Shown in pieces: positions 16,753-24,839 of a DNA stretch of 64,000 nucleotides. Origin of the DNA: Streptomyces roseolus (lineage in GTDB: Bacteria > Actinomycetota > Actinomycetes > Streptomycetales > Streptomycetaceae); the NCBI RefSeq assembly GCF_014649855.1, contig NZ_BMTV01000003.1:124001-188000 (forward strand), written 5' to 3'. Position numbers and translations under genes: made by a program. The notes beneath the pieces were generated by a model. That model worked only from the letters and a program-made list of their open reading frames with translations. It was not told where the DNA came from and did no database searches. Each line of letters begins with the position of its first letter. The stretch's first letter is position 1.

Positions 16753-16943
16753 CGCTTGACGGAGGCGAGGAAGGCGGTGAAGGCGGCGGCGGAGAGGATG
16801 AGGCTCGGGCCGGCGGGCACCTTGGAGTCACGGACGGGGACGACGCCGTGGGTGGGGACGAGGTTGTGGGCGACCTCGACGCAGTCGGCGCCGCCGTTGC
16901 CGCTGTAGGACGACTTGAACCAGAGGGGGTACTCGTTGTTCAC
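16749..16943 (-). CDS. DUF397 domain protein (64 aa)
   Basis: The sequence LWFKSSYSGNGGADCVEVAH and VPVRDSKVPAGPSLILS is the complete DUF397 signature. These small proteins are nearly always encoded next to XRE/DUF5753 regulators in Streptomyces and are thought to act with them. The start overlaps the regulator stop by four bases. Confidence 0.93.
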   Translation of the reverse strand: MNNEYPLWFKSSYSGNGGADCVEVAHNLVPTHGVVPVRDSKVPAGPSLILSAAAFTAFLASVKR

Positions 16944-17779
16944 AGCAGGCCCTTTCGCACTTCCTTGATCATGGTCACGGTGTCCGCCTGCGAGAGCGAT
17001 TCAGCCGCGAGCTGATGATAGGCCGTGAGCATGGACGATACGGCTCCGATTTCCCGCTCCAGATGGCCCCTGGCCTGCGATTCGGCGTACGAGATCACGG
17101 ACCGGTCAGGCAGGGTCAGCAGGTACAGGGGAAGGTCGAGCGGACGCCGCTCACCTATCGCGAAGGGCGCCACTTGGACGACGGTGTTCGGGCGCTCCGA
17201 GAACTCCACGAGCCGGTCGAGTTGCGCAGCCATGACGTCGAAGCCACCGACAGGGCGGCGAAGGCAGCTCTCGTCCATCACGACGAAGAGCATCGGAGGG
17301 CTCTCCTGCTCCAGAAGCTGTTGTCGCTTCATCAGGTACGCCACCCGCTCTGTGGCCTGGTCCGCCGTAGCGGCTCCTCGGGAGACGAAGCTGGCCGCCA
17401 CGGTCCGAGCATATTCGGGCGTCTGCAGGAGTCCCGGGACGATCCCGATCGTGAACAGACGGATCTCAACGGCCTTCCGTTCCTGGGCGACGTACTCCGG
17501 GAAACCCTCCAGCAGAAGCCCGTTCCTCAGCTTCTGGCACTCCTGGTTGAAGGACTGGTCCGTCCCCACCAAGCCGAACGCCACATCCAGAGCTCCCGAG
17601 AATTTGAGAGTTGAGCGTCTGCTACCGGTTTCGACGGCTGAGATGTGCTTGCTGGAGTACCTGGTCCGAGTGGCCAGCTCCTCCTGCGTCCAACCACGCT
17701 CCTCCCGCAGCCTGCGCACACGCGCTCCGTATGCGGCCATGAGCCCGTCGTCCGGGTCCAGCTCCTTGCGGTTGACCAC
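16940..17779 (-). CDS. XRE-family regulator with C-terminal DUF5753 domain (279 aa)
   Basis: The N-terminal helix-turn-helix GARVRRLREERGWTQEELAT ... SSKHISAVETG is followed by a DUF5753 sensor domain (VPGLLQTPEYARTV; VVMDESCLRRPVGG). Family members are pleiotropic regulators paired with a DUF397 partner, here encoded directly downstream with translational overlap. GTG 17779 follows GGAGGGA. A divergent small gene starts about 100 bases away. Confidence 0.93.
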   Translation of the reverse strand: MVNRKELDPDDGLMAAYGARVRRLREERGWTQEELATRTRYSSKHISAVETGSRRSTLKFSGALDVAFGLVGTDQSFNQECQKLRNGLLLEGFPEYVAQERKAVEIRLFTIGIVPGLLQTPEYARTVAASFVSRGAATADQATERVAYLMKRQQLLEQESPPMLFVVMDESCLRRPVGGFDVMAAQLDRLVEFSERPNTVVQVAPFAIGERRPLDLPLYLLTLPDRSVISYAESQARGHLEREIGAVSSMLTAYHQLAAESLSQADTVTMIKEVRKGLL

Positions 17780-17875
17780 AACTCTCCCTCCAATTCCCGT
17801 ACGTTGAAGGAGCTTCGACTCTAGGCCACGCTGATGGCTCCTGGTAGTGAAACCGCTACAGAGAGGAGCGTGTGC

Positions 17876-18340
17876 GTGCCCGCAGACGACCCCCCGACCC
17901 CCGTCCCCGACCTCGGCACCTACATGGCGGAAGACACCACCGAGGGCACCCCTCGGCTCGGCAGAGTCACCGCCTGGGACGGGTCCCTGCTCCACCTCCA
18001 GCCGCCCGGCGGCGGCACCGTGTGGACGGCCGCGCCGGCAGGCGTGCGGCGGCCGAACGAGCGGGAACGCGCGCTGATCCGGATCCTCACCCGCCCCGTC
18101 ACGGCCATGGAGCCGCCGCACGCGCCGCGGACCTGGCCGGAGCCGCCGGTCGTGCTCTCCGTGGATCCCGCACCGCCCGCCGTTCCCGCACCGGGCTGCG
18201 CCCCGTGCGCCCTCGCCGCCGACTGGGAACGGCACCACCGCCACCGGGAGGACCACTCCGCGGCGGCGGACTGCCGGGTCGAGATCCGCAACCATCCGCA
18301 CGTCACGCCGAAGTTGACGCTCCCGGACGCGCGGCCGTGA
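17876..18340 (+). CDS. Hypothetical protein, XRE/DUF397-neighbour type (154 aa)
   Basis: A soluble protein with an N-terminal beta-rich part (LGRVTAWDGSLLHLQPPGGG) and a C-terminal CAPC plus DCRVEIRNH segment that could bind a metal. Proteins of this general type are common beside XRE/DUF397 pairs in Streptomyces. GTG 17876 is seven bases from GAGGAG; the GTG at 17870 is too close to it. No function can be assigned. Confidence 0.7.
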   Translation: MPADDPPTPVPDLGTYMAEDTTEGTPRLGRVTAWDGSLLHLQPPGGGTVWTAAPAGVRRPNERERALIRILTRPVTAMEPPHAPRTWPEPPVVLSVDPAPPAVPAPGCAPCALAADWERHHRHREDHSAAADCRVEIRNHPHVTPKLTLPDARP

Positions 18341-18357
18341 GCACCCGGCCGGCCCCG

Positions 18358-18672
18358 TCAGGAGCGCCGGGCGCCGTCGAGGACGGAGGAGAGGAGGCCG
18401 GGGAAGCGCGCGTCCAGGTCCTCGCGGCGCAGCCGCACCAGCCGGGACCGGCCCTGGACGGTGGTCCAGGTGACGCCCGCCTCGCGGAGGACGCGGTAGT
18501 GGTGGGAGAGCGTCGTCTGGTGGACGTCCAGGTCGCCGGCGAGGGCGTTGCAGCTCTCCTCGCCGGTCTCGGCGAGCCGTTGGACGATCTCCAGGCGCAC
18601 CGGGTCGGCGAGGGCGCGCAGCACCTCGACCAGCCGGATCGCTCCGGTCGCGGGGTGGGTGACCTCGCGCAT
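18358..18672 (-). CDS. ArsR-family winged-helix regulator (104 aa)
   Basis: The domain ADPVRLEIVQRLAETGE and recognition helix VHQTTLSHHYRVLREAG are typical of ArsR/SmtB repressors. The metal-box cysteines are absent, so a non-metal ligand is likely. ATG 18672 follows GGAGGGAGGAG. It diverges from an MFS exporter gene across a short region containing an inverted repeat, and probably represses that gene and itself. Confidence 0.9.
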   Translation of the reverse strand: MREVTHPATGAIRLVEVLRALADPVRLEIVQRLAETGEESCNALAGDLDVHQTTLSHHYRVLREAGVTWTTVQGRSRLVRLRREDLDARFPGLLSSVLDGARRS

Positions 18673-18715
18673 CGTTCTCCTCCCTCCGTCCGTGGCGGGT
18701 TCCAGCCTAGCCACG

Positions 18716-18741
18716 CATGGATACATGGACAAGCATCCATG
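18716..18741. promoter_or_regulatory. Candidate ArsR operator
   Basis: CATGGAT (18716-18722) and its inverted copy ATCCATG (18735-18741), separated by 12 bases, lie in the divergent space between the ArsR and MFS genes. Confidence 0.5.
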
Positions 18742-18801
18742 TGTTGCCTACAGTGCCGGTCGTCCCCGTCTCCGCACCGCTCCGAAAGGCGGCACGCGTC
18801 C

Positions 18802-20007
18802 GTGCTGAAGAGACTCCTCCCCCTGGCCCTGGCGACGTTCGCCGTCGGCACCGACGGTTACGTCATCGCGGGCCTGCTCCCTTCGATCGCCGCGGACCTG
18901 GGGGTCTCGACCCCGGCGGCGGGCCAGCTGGTCACGGTCTTCGCGCTGACGCTGGCGCTGTCGGCGCCGGTCACGGGCGCGCTGACCGGCGGCCTGGACC
19001 GGCGGACGGCGCTGCTGGTCGCGCTCGGCGTGTTCGTGGCCGGCAACGCCGTCACCGCGCTGGGGACGAGTTACGGGGTGGTGATGGCGGCCCGCGTCGT
19101 CACCGCGGTGGGCGCGAGTGCCATCACCGCCGCCGCCTCCAGCACCGCGGCGGCGCTCGCGCCGCCGGAACGCCGGGGCCGGGCGCTGGCGTTCGTCCTG
19201 GGGGGTCTGACGCTCGCGACCGCGCTGGGGCTGCCGCTCGGCACGCTGGTCGGCGGCGCCGGCTGGCAGCCGGCGCTGTGGGCGGTCGCCGGGGTCGGCC
19301 TGCTCGCGGCCCTCGGGATCGCCGTCGCCCTGCCCCGGGTGGAACTCCCCGCCGCCTCCCTGGCCGACCGGATGCGGCCGCTGCGGCAGGGCAGGGTCCT
19401 GGGGCTGCTCGCGGTCACCTCGCTCGCCCTGCTCGGCACGTACACGCTCTACACCTACATCGCGCCGACCCTGCGGGACGCCACCGGCGGCAGCGAGCAC
19501 CGGACGACCCTGGTCCTGGTGGTGCTCGGCTTCGGCACCCTGGCCGGGAACATCGCCGCGGGCCGTCTGGTCGACCGCCACTCCCCCGCCCGTGTCCTCA
19601 CCGGCGCCCTGATCGCCGCCGCGCTCGCCCTGGCACTGACGCCCCTGGCGGTCCGCGCCCTCCCGTCGACCCTGGTCTGGGGCGCGGTCTGGGGGGTCGC
19701 CGTCGGCATCGTCGTCGTGCCGCAGCAGCACCGGCTCGTCGCCCTCGGTCCCGCCGGCGCGCCGGTCCTGCTGGGCCTCAACTCGTCGGCGCTCTACGTC
19801 GGGATCGCGCTCGGCGGGGGGCTCGGCGGGCTGGCGCAGAACTGGTTCGGGCTCGCGCCGGCCGAGCTCGGTCCGGTGGCCGCCGCCGTCACCGTCCTGG
19901 CCCTTCTGTGGCACTGGCGCACCACGCGCCTGCCCGCCCCGCCGGCCCCGTCGGCCGTTCTCCCGGCACCGGAGGCAGGGAGCACGGCACGCCGGCAGGT
20001 GCGATGA
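18802..20007 (+). CDS. MFS transporter, DHA1/AraJ type (401 aa)
   Basis: Twelve hydrophobic segments; LPLALATFAVGTDGYVIAGL at the start and the motif GRLVDRHSPARVL between spans fit sugar- or drug-efflux MFS proteins. GTG 18802 follows GAAAGGCGG. Divergent from an ArsR regulator with a shared candidate operator, so expression is probably induced by an ArsR ligand. Substrate unknown. Confidence 0.9.
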   Translation: MLKRLLPLALATFAVGTDGYVIAGLLPSIAADLGVSTPAAGQLVTVFALTLALSAPVTGALTGGLDRRTALLVALGVFVAGNAVTALGTSYGVVMAARVVTAVGASAITAAASSTAAALAPPERRGRALAFVLGGLTLATALGLPLGTLVGGAGWQPALWAVAGVGLLAALGIAVALPRVELPAASLADRMRPLRQGRVLGLLAVTSLALLGTYTLYTYIAPTLRDATGGSEHRTTLVLVVLGFGTLAGNIAAGRLVDRHSPARVLTGALIAAALALALTPLAVRALPSTLVWGAVWGVAVGIVVVPQQHRLVALGPAGAPVLLGLNSSALYVGIALGGGLGGLAQNWFGLAPAELGPVAAAVTVLALLWHWRTTRLPAPPAPSAVLPAPEAGSTARRQVR

Positions 20008-20146
20008 CGGCCGGGCGCAAGCGGTTCAGGGGATTTCGTCGCCTTCTCGCCATTGCTCTCGACTTGCCCTGTCTTCGGGGGCCTTCACCCCAATAATGGG
20101 CGGTGCTCGCATCACTGTTCCGACGATTGACCACGGAGGATCAAGC

Positions 20147-20650
20147 ATGCATGTGCGTCGAAAGGCGGCAGGGCTCCTCGCGGGGGTGGTCCTGGTCGCC
20201 GGTGGCCTGCTCGCCACCGCTCCGGCCCAGGCCGCCGCTCCCGCCGACCGGGCGACAAGCGACACCGCGTCGACGGCTCCCGCCGCTCCGGCGGCCGCAC
20301 AGGCCGAGGCCGGCGTACTGGCCACGGCACCGACGATCTCCCCGGCCGCCGAACGCGTCCGCTACGTCACCGACGGCACCTACAGCTGCCCGACCGGGCG
20401 TCTGTGCGCCCGCGTCTGGGATCCGACCCAGGGCAAGTACAAGGTCTTCGACCTGTACTACTGCAACACCTATTCCCTGTCCTACTGGGGAAGCGGGGGC
20501 GACGGCGGCGGCTTCAAGAACTACCAGACCAACGGCACGGTCGCCCGGTTCTACAACTCCTCCGGCGGCGTCGTCCACTCCTCGACCGCGCCCGACATCG
20601 CCCCCGCCACGTGGAGCTGGGATCCGATCTGGAAGATCAAGAACTGCTGA
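20147..20650 (+). CDS. Small secreted cysteine-containing protein (167 aa)
   Basis: A clear Sec signal peptide (LLAGVVLVAGGLLATAPAQA) is followed by an Ala/Pro linker and a C-terminal domain of about 100 residues with four cysteines (YSCPTGRLCARV, YYCN, final NC), enough for two disulfides. The Tyr/Gly/Asn-rich composition recalls small extracellular inhibitor or antimicrobial-type proteins such as the I36 inhibitor group, but similarity is too weak to name a function. ATG 20147 follows GGAGGA. Confidence 0.78.
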   Translation: MHVRRKAAGLLAGVVLVAGGLLATAPAQAAAPADRATSDTASTAPAAPAAAQAEAGVLATAPTISPAAERVRYVTDGTYSCPTGRLCARVWDPTQGKYKVFDLYYCNTYSLSYWGSGGDGGGFKNYQTNGTVARFYNSSGGVVHSSTAPDIAPATWSWDPIWKIKNC

Positions 20651-20688
20651 TCCACGTCACGCGCACCACCCGCACCACTCGCACGCAG

Positions 20689-20717
20689 ACGCCCGCCCCG
20701 CCGTCCGGGGCGGGCGT
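20689..20717. terminator. Bidirectional hairpin terminator
   Basis: Perfect 12-bp stem ACGCCCGCCCCG/CGGGGCGGGCGT with a 5-base loop, between two convergent genes (secreted protein and GH31). Confidence 0.75.
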
Positions 20718-20731
20718 CCGGGGTCTCCGGC

Positions 20732-22972
20732 TCAGAGCTCCAGGTCCCTCGTCAGCACGCGCGTGCGGTACGGCAGGTCCGTGCCCGTGACCGTGGCCTC
20801 CGGGCCCGTCTCCGTGCGCGTCACCGTGTACACCGCCGCCGGGGCGCCCCGGTGGTCCGGGACCGTGACCGTGGTCGTCGTGCCGGCGGGCGCGCCGGGG
20901 GCGACGAGGAGGGTGAGGCCGTCGGACCAGTCGGCGTCGGGGCGGTCCGTGGGGGCGGCCAGGGGGAGGACGGCGCCGGGGCGGACGTACAGGGGGAGGC
21001 TGTCCAGGGGGTGGGTCTCGCGGCGCCAGCACGGGCCGGTGACCTGCTCGCCGGTGAGGAGGTGGGTCCAGGTGCCCTCGGGGACGTACACCTCGGTCTC
21101 GCCGCCGGGGGTCATGACGGGGGCGACCAGGAGGTCGGGGCCGAGCATGTACTGGCGGTCCAGGGTGCGGGCCGCCGGGTCGTCGGGGAACTCCAGCAGC
21201 ATCGGGCGCATGACGGGGACGCCGGTGGCGTGGGCCTCGGCGGCGGCCGCGTACAGGTAGGGCATGAGGCGGTGCTTGAGGCGGGTGAAGCGGCGGGCCA
21301 CGGCGACCGCTTCCTCGCCGAACTCCCACGGGACGCGGTAGGAGTCGCTGCCGTGCAGGCGGCTGTGGGAGGAGAGGAGGCCGAAGGCGAGCCAGCGGGT
21401 GAAGACCTCGGGTTCGGGGGTGCCTTCGAAGCCGCCGATGTCGTGGCTCCAGAAGCCGAAGCCGCTGAGGGAGAGCGAGAGGCCGCCGCGGAGGGACTCG
21501 GCCATGGCCTCGAAGGAGGCCCAGCAGTCGCCGCCCCAGTGGACGGGGAACTGCTGGCCGCCGGCGGTCGCCGAGCGGGCGAAGAGGACGGCCTCGCCGG
21601 GGCCGCGTTCCTTCTCCAGGAGTTCGAAGACGGTGCGGTTGTAGAGGTGCGTGTAGTGGTTGTGCATGCGCTCGGGGTCGGAGCCGTCGTGCCAGGCGAC
21701 GTCGGTGGGGATCCGCTCGCCGAAGTCGGTCTTGAAGCAGTCGACGCCCTGGTCGAGGAGGGGGCGGAGCTTGTCCTGGAACCAGGTGCGGGCGGCGGGG
21801 TTCGTGAAGTCGACGAGGGCCATGCCGGCCTGCCAGAGGTCCCACTGCCAGATGTCGCCGTTCGGCCTGCGCACGAGGAAACCGGCGGCCGCGGCCTCGT
21901 CGAAGAGGGCGGACTTCTGGGCGATGTACGGGTTGATCCAGAGGCCGACGCGCAGGCCGCGGGCCTTGAGGCGGGCGAGCATGCCGTCCGGGTCGGGGAA
22001 GGTCTCCGGGTCCCAGGCGAAGTCGGACCACTGGTACTCGCGCATCCAGAAGCAGTCGAAGTGGAAGACGGAGAGCGGAATGTCGCGCGCGGCCATGCCG
22101 TCGACGAAGGAGGCGACGGTCGCCTCGTCGTAGGGGGTGGTGAAGGAGGTGGTCAGCCAGAGGCCGAAGGACCACGGCGGGGGCAGGGCGGGGCGGCCGG
22201 TGAGCGCGGTGTAGCGGCGCAGGACGTCCTTGGGGGTGGGGCCGGCGACGACGTGGTACTCCACGGTCTGGCCCTCGACGCTGAACTGGACCTGGCCGAC
22301 GGCCTCGGAGCCGACCTCGAAGGAGACCCGGCCGGGGTGGTTCACGAAGACGCCGTAGCCGCGCGAGGAGAGGTAGAACGGGACGTTCTTGTACGCCTGT
22401 TCGCTGCTGGTGCCGCCGTCCGCCTGCCAGATGTCGACGCTCTGGCCGTTCTTGACGAAGGGCGTGAAGCGCTCGCCGAGGCCGTAGACCTGCTCGCCGA
22501 CGCCGAGGGCCAGCTGGACGGCCATGTGGTGGGCGCCGTCGGGGGTGGTGACGAAGGCGGTGCCCTTGCGGCCCGCCTGGGTGAGGGGACGGTCGTCGGC
22601 GTCGAGGAAGTCGAGGCTCCAGGGGCGGGAGCGGTCGAGGCGGAGACGGAGGGGGCCCGAGACGAGTTCGACGGTCGTGCCGTCGTCGTGGACCGTGCCG
22701 GCGTCGGGATCGGGGGCGGCGAGGGCGAAGTCGGGGCCCCGGCGGGCCTTGCCCGCGTGGTGGGTGATCCTGACGGCGATGACGCCCTCGGCGGGGGCGC
22801 GGCACTCCACCGTGAGCAGCGCCGAGTTCAGGGTGTCGCCGCGGGTGTGGACCCGCTTGACGGAGGCGTGCGCGGTGAAGCGGCCGGAGGCCGTGCGCAG
22901 GTCGCGGACCTCGGTGGCGTACGAGGCCTGCACGCCCTCGCGCATCAGCCAGAAGCCGTCGGTGAACTTCAT
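20732..22972 (-). CDS. yicI: GH31 alpha-xylosidase, YicI type (746 aa)
   Basis: Releases alpha-linked xylose from the non-reducing end of xyloglucan oligosaccharides. The nucleophile motif CFKTDFGER places Asp416 and the acid/base motif HWGGDCW places Asp482, the same numbers as in E. coli YicI. LGLGERFTPFV-like N-terminal sandwich, (beta/alpha)8 barrel and C-terminal beta-domains (LLVAPVMTPGGETEVYVPEG) are all present at normal length. No signal peptide. ATG 22972 follows GAGGAC. Divergent from the GntR-led pectin cluster. Confidence 0.93.
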   Translation of the reverse strand: MKFTDGFWLMREGVQASYATEVRDLRTASGRFTAHASVKRVHTRGDTLNSALLTVECRAPAEGVIAVRITHHAGKARRGPDFALAAPDPDAGTVHDDGTTVELVSGPLRLRLDRSRPWSLDFLDADDRPLTQAGRKGTAFVTTPDGAHHMAVQLALGVGEQVYGLGERFTPFVKNGQSVDIWQADGGTSSEQAYKNVPFYLSSRGYGVFVNHPGRVSFEVGSEAVGQVQFSVEGQTVEYHVVAGPTPKDVLRRYTALTGRPALPPPWSFGLWLTTSFTTPYDEATVASFVDGMAARDIPLSVFHFDCFWMREYQWSDFAWDPETFPDPDGMLARLKARGLRVGLWINPYIAQKSALFDEAAAAGFLVRRPNGDIWQWDLWQAGMALVDFTNPAARTWFQDKLRPLLDQGVDCFKTDFGERIPTDVAWHDGSDPERMHNHYTHLYNRTVFELLEKERGPGEAVLFARSATAGGQQFPVHWGGDCWASFEAMAESLRGGLSLSLSGFGFWSHDIGGFEGTPEPEVFTRWLAFGLLSSHSRLHGSDSYRVPWEFGEEAVAVARRFTRLKHRLMPYLYAAAAEAHATGVPVMRPMLLEFPDDPAARTLDRQYMLGPDLLVAPVMTPGGETEVYVPEGTWTHLLTGEQVTGPCWRRETHPLDSLPLYVRPGAVLPLAAPTDRPDADWSDGLTLLVAPGAPAGTTTTVTVPDHRGAPAAVYTVTRTETGPEATVTGTDLPYRTRVLTRDLEL

Positions 22973-23136
22973 GCGGGTCCTCGCGGGGTCCGTGGGGCGG
23001 TGGGGAGGGGCGCGGGAGGCGGGGCGCCCGGGGAGGGGCCGTACCCCACCCTCGGGGGCGCGCGGCACCCCCAATAGTTATCCCAGAAAACAAAACAGGG
23101 GAACAGTCCCTCCGGCGCCTTCGGCCACGCCGTCGC

Positions 23137-23150
23137 AGAAAACGCTTTCT
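23137..23150. promoter_or_regulatory. LacI/CcpA-like operator
   Basis: AGAAAACGCTTTCT is a near-perfect inverted repeat with central CG. The arms differ from the TCGAAGCGCTTCGA sites, so a different LacI protein may bind, probably controlling the GH31 gene. Confidence 0.45.
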
Positions 23151-23169
23151 ACCAACCCTGTGCGAAGCA

Positions 23170-23198
23170 TTGACGAAACATCGGCGCCGCCTTAGCTT
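23170..23198 (+). promoter_or_regulatory. Putative promoter of the pectin/arabinan cluster
   Basis: TTGACG (23170-23175), 17 bases, TAGCTT (23193-23198), upstream of the GntR gene. Confidence 0.6.
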
Positions 23199-23220
23199 CA
23201 TGGCCGTTGCACTTCGTACG

Positions 23221-23230
23221 TCATATATGA
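23221..23230. promoter_or_regulatory. Candidate GntR operator
   Basis: Perfect palindrome TCATATATGA just after the expected transcription start. Direct GAGACG motifs follow at 23229 and 23245. Autoregulation by the adjacent FadR-type GntR protein is likely. Confidence 0.45.
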
Positions 23231-23274
23231 GACGCGATACATGAGACGTCGTACACGAGATCTGAGAGTGCTCC

Positions 23275-23934
23275 ATGCCCTATGCCCCCAGCCCCATCCC
23301 CTCCCGGACCCAGTACGTCCTGGAGGCGATCAAGCACGACATCCTCACCGGGGGCCTCAGACCCGGGCAGGCCCTCGTGGAAGCCGAACTCGCCGCGCGC
23401 TTCGGGGTGTCCAAGACCCCGGTGCGCGAGGCGCTGAAGACCCTCGCGGGCAGCGGCCTCGTGGTGATGAACCAGTACAAGGGCGTCACCGTGCGGATGG
23501 TGGACGCGGACATGGCCAGGGCCGTGTACGACGTCCGGCTGCTCCTGGAGCCCGAGGCCGTCCGTCGGACGGTCGCCTCCGGGGCCTCCCTCGACGCGGC
23601 CCACGAGGCGCTCGCCCTGGCCGCCGAGGCCGAGGACCCCGCCCAACGGTCCCTCGCCAACCGGGCGTTCCACCGCGCGCTCTACCTCCCCTGCGGCAAC
23701 CCGCTGCTCGGGCGGATGCTCGACGAGGTGCGCGACCAGGCGGCGCTGGTCTCCACGGTCGCCTGGGCCGCCGTCCCCTCCTGGGAGCGGGAGGCCGCCG
23801 AACACGACGAGATCCTGCGGCTCGCCGCCGCCGGCGACGCCGACGGGGCGCGCCGGGCGGTGCACGCCCACATCGCCTCGTTCGTGGACCGGGCCTTCCC
23901 CGCGAACCCCCTGAACCCCCTGGACAGTGAGTGA
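23275..23934 (+). CDS. GntR-family regulator, FadR subgroup with FCD domain (219 aa)
   Basis: The winged helix (VEAELAARFGVSKTPVREAL) is followed by an all-helical FCD ligand domain (VRLLLEPEAVRRTVASG ... NRAFHRALY ... EHDEILRLAAAGDADGA). FCD regulators typically sense sugar acids or other carboxylates, which fits the dehydratase and DapA-like genes downstream. The stop overlaps the next gene. Confidence 0.93.
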   Translation: MPYAPSPIPSRTQYVLEAIKHDILTGGLRPGQALVEAELAARFGVSKTPVREALKTLAGSGLVVMNQYKGVTVRMVDADMARAVYDVRLLLEPEAVRRTVASGASLDAAHEALALAAEAEDPAQRSLANRAFHRALYLPCGNPLLGRMLDEVRDQAALVSTVAWAAVPSWEREAAEHDEILRLAAAGDADGARRAVHAHIASFVDRAFPANPLNPLDSE

Positions 23935-23936
23935 CA

Positions 23937-24839
23937 ATGACCCCTCAGACCCTTCGGGCCGCCCTCGCCGACGTCGTGGCCATCCCGGTCACGCCGTTCG
24001 CCGAGGACGGCCGGGTGGACTCCGCCGCCCACCGGGCGCTGCTGCGCCGGCTGCTCGACGGCGGGGTGCGGACCCTCACCCCCAACGGCAACACCGGCGA
24101 GTTCTACGCCCTGACCCCCGAGGAGCGCCGCTCGCTCACCGAGGCGACGGTCGCGGAGGCCGACGGCCGCGCGACCGTCCTGGTCGGCGTCGGGCACGAC
24201 CTGCCGACCGCCGTCGACGCGGCCCGGCACGCCCGGGACGCCGGGGCGCACATGGTGATGGTCCACCAGCCGGTGCACCCGTACGTCGCCGAGAGCGGCT
24301 GGGTCGACTACCACCGGGCCATCGCCGAGGCGGTACCGGAGCTCGGCGTCGTCCCCTACATCCGCAACCCGCTGCTGAGCGGCGAGCGGCTCGCCGAGCT
24401 CGGCGCGGACTGCCCGAACGTGGTGGGCGTCAAGTACGCGGTGCCGGACGCGGCGCGGTTCGCGGGCTTCGCCCGGGACGCGGGCCTCGACCGCTTCGTG
24501 TGGGTGGCCGGGCTCGCGGAGCCGTACGCGCCCTCGTACTTCTCGGCCGGCGCCACCGGCTTCACCTCCGGCCTGGTCAACGTCTCCCCCGCGCTCTCCC
24601 TGGAGATGCTGGCGGCGCTGCGGGCGGGCGACTACGGCACGGCGATGAAGGTGTGGGAGCGGATCCGCCGCTTCGAGGAGCTGCGCGCCGCCAACGGCAG
24701 CGCCGACAACGTGACCGTGGTGAAGGAGGCGCTGGCCTCGCTGGGGCTGTGCCGCCGGGACATCCGGCCGCCGAGCCGCGAACTCCCCGAGGACGCGCGG
24801 GCCGAGGTCGCGGCGATCGCCGGCGGGTGGCCGATATGA
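23937..24839 (+). CDS. DapA/DHDPS-family lyase or dehydratase of sugar-acid catabolism (300 aa)
   Basis: A class I aldolase-fold enzyme: the Schiff-base lysine is Lys166 in VVGVKYAV and the catalytic tyrosine Tyr141 in VVPYIRN; the loop TPNGNTGEFYALTPEER is conserved. Its partner is an IlvD/Edd dehydratase, not lysine genes, so it likely acts on a 2-keto-3-deoxy sugar acid, for example 2-keto-3-deoxyarabonate or 5-keto-4-deoxyglucarate. ATG 23937 is used; GTG 23931 overlapping the GntR stop is an equal alternative. Confidence 0.88.
   Translation: MTPQTLRAALADVVAIPVTPFAEDGRVDSAAHRALLRRLLDGGVRTLTPNGNTGEFYALTPEERRSLTEATVAEADGRATVLVGVGHDLPTAVDAARHARDAGAHMVMVHQPVHPYVAESGWVDYHRAIAEAVPELGVVPYIRNPLLSGERLAELGADCPNVVGVKYAVPDAARFAGFARDAGLDRFVWVAGLAEPYAPSYFSAGATGFTSGLVNVSPALSLEMLAALRAGDYGTAMKVWERIRRFEELRAANGSADNVTVVKEALASLGLCRRDIRPPSRELPEDARAEVAAIAGGWPI

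Larger units (their letters stand above)
22973..23274. other. Divergent regulatory region between GH31 and GntR genes
   Basis: 302 bases containing one LacI-like site (23137-23150), a plus-strand promoter (23170-23198) and a palindrome near the GntR transcript start (23221-23230). It is AT-richer than the flanking genes. Confidence 0.6.

Noticed and set aside
23937..24839. Lysine biosynthesis dapA
   Set aside because: The fold and Lys/Tyr residues match, but the neighbours (sugar-acid dehydratase, GntR/FCD, importer) point to sugar-acid catabolism.
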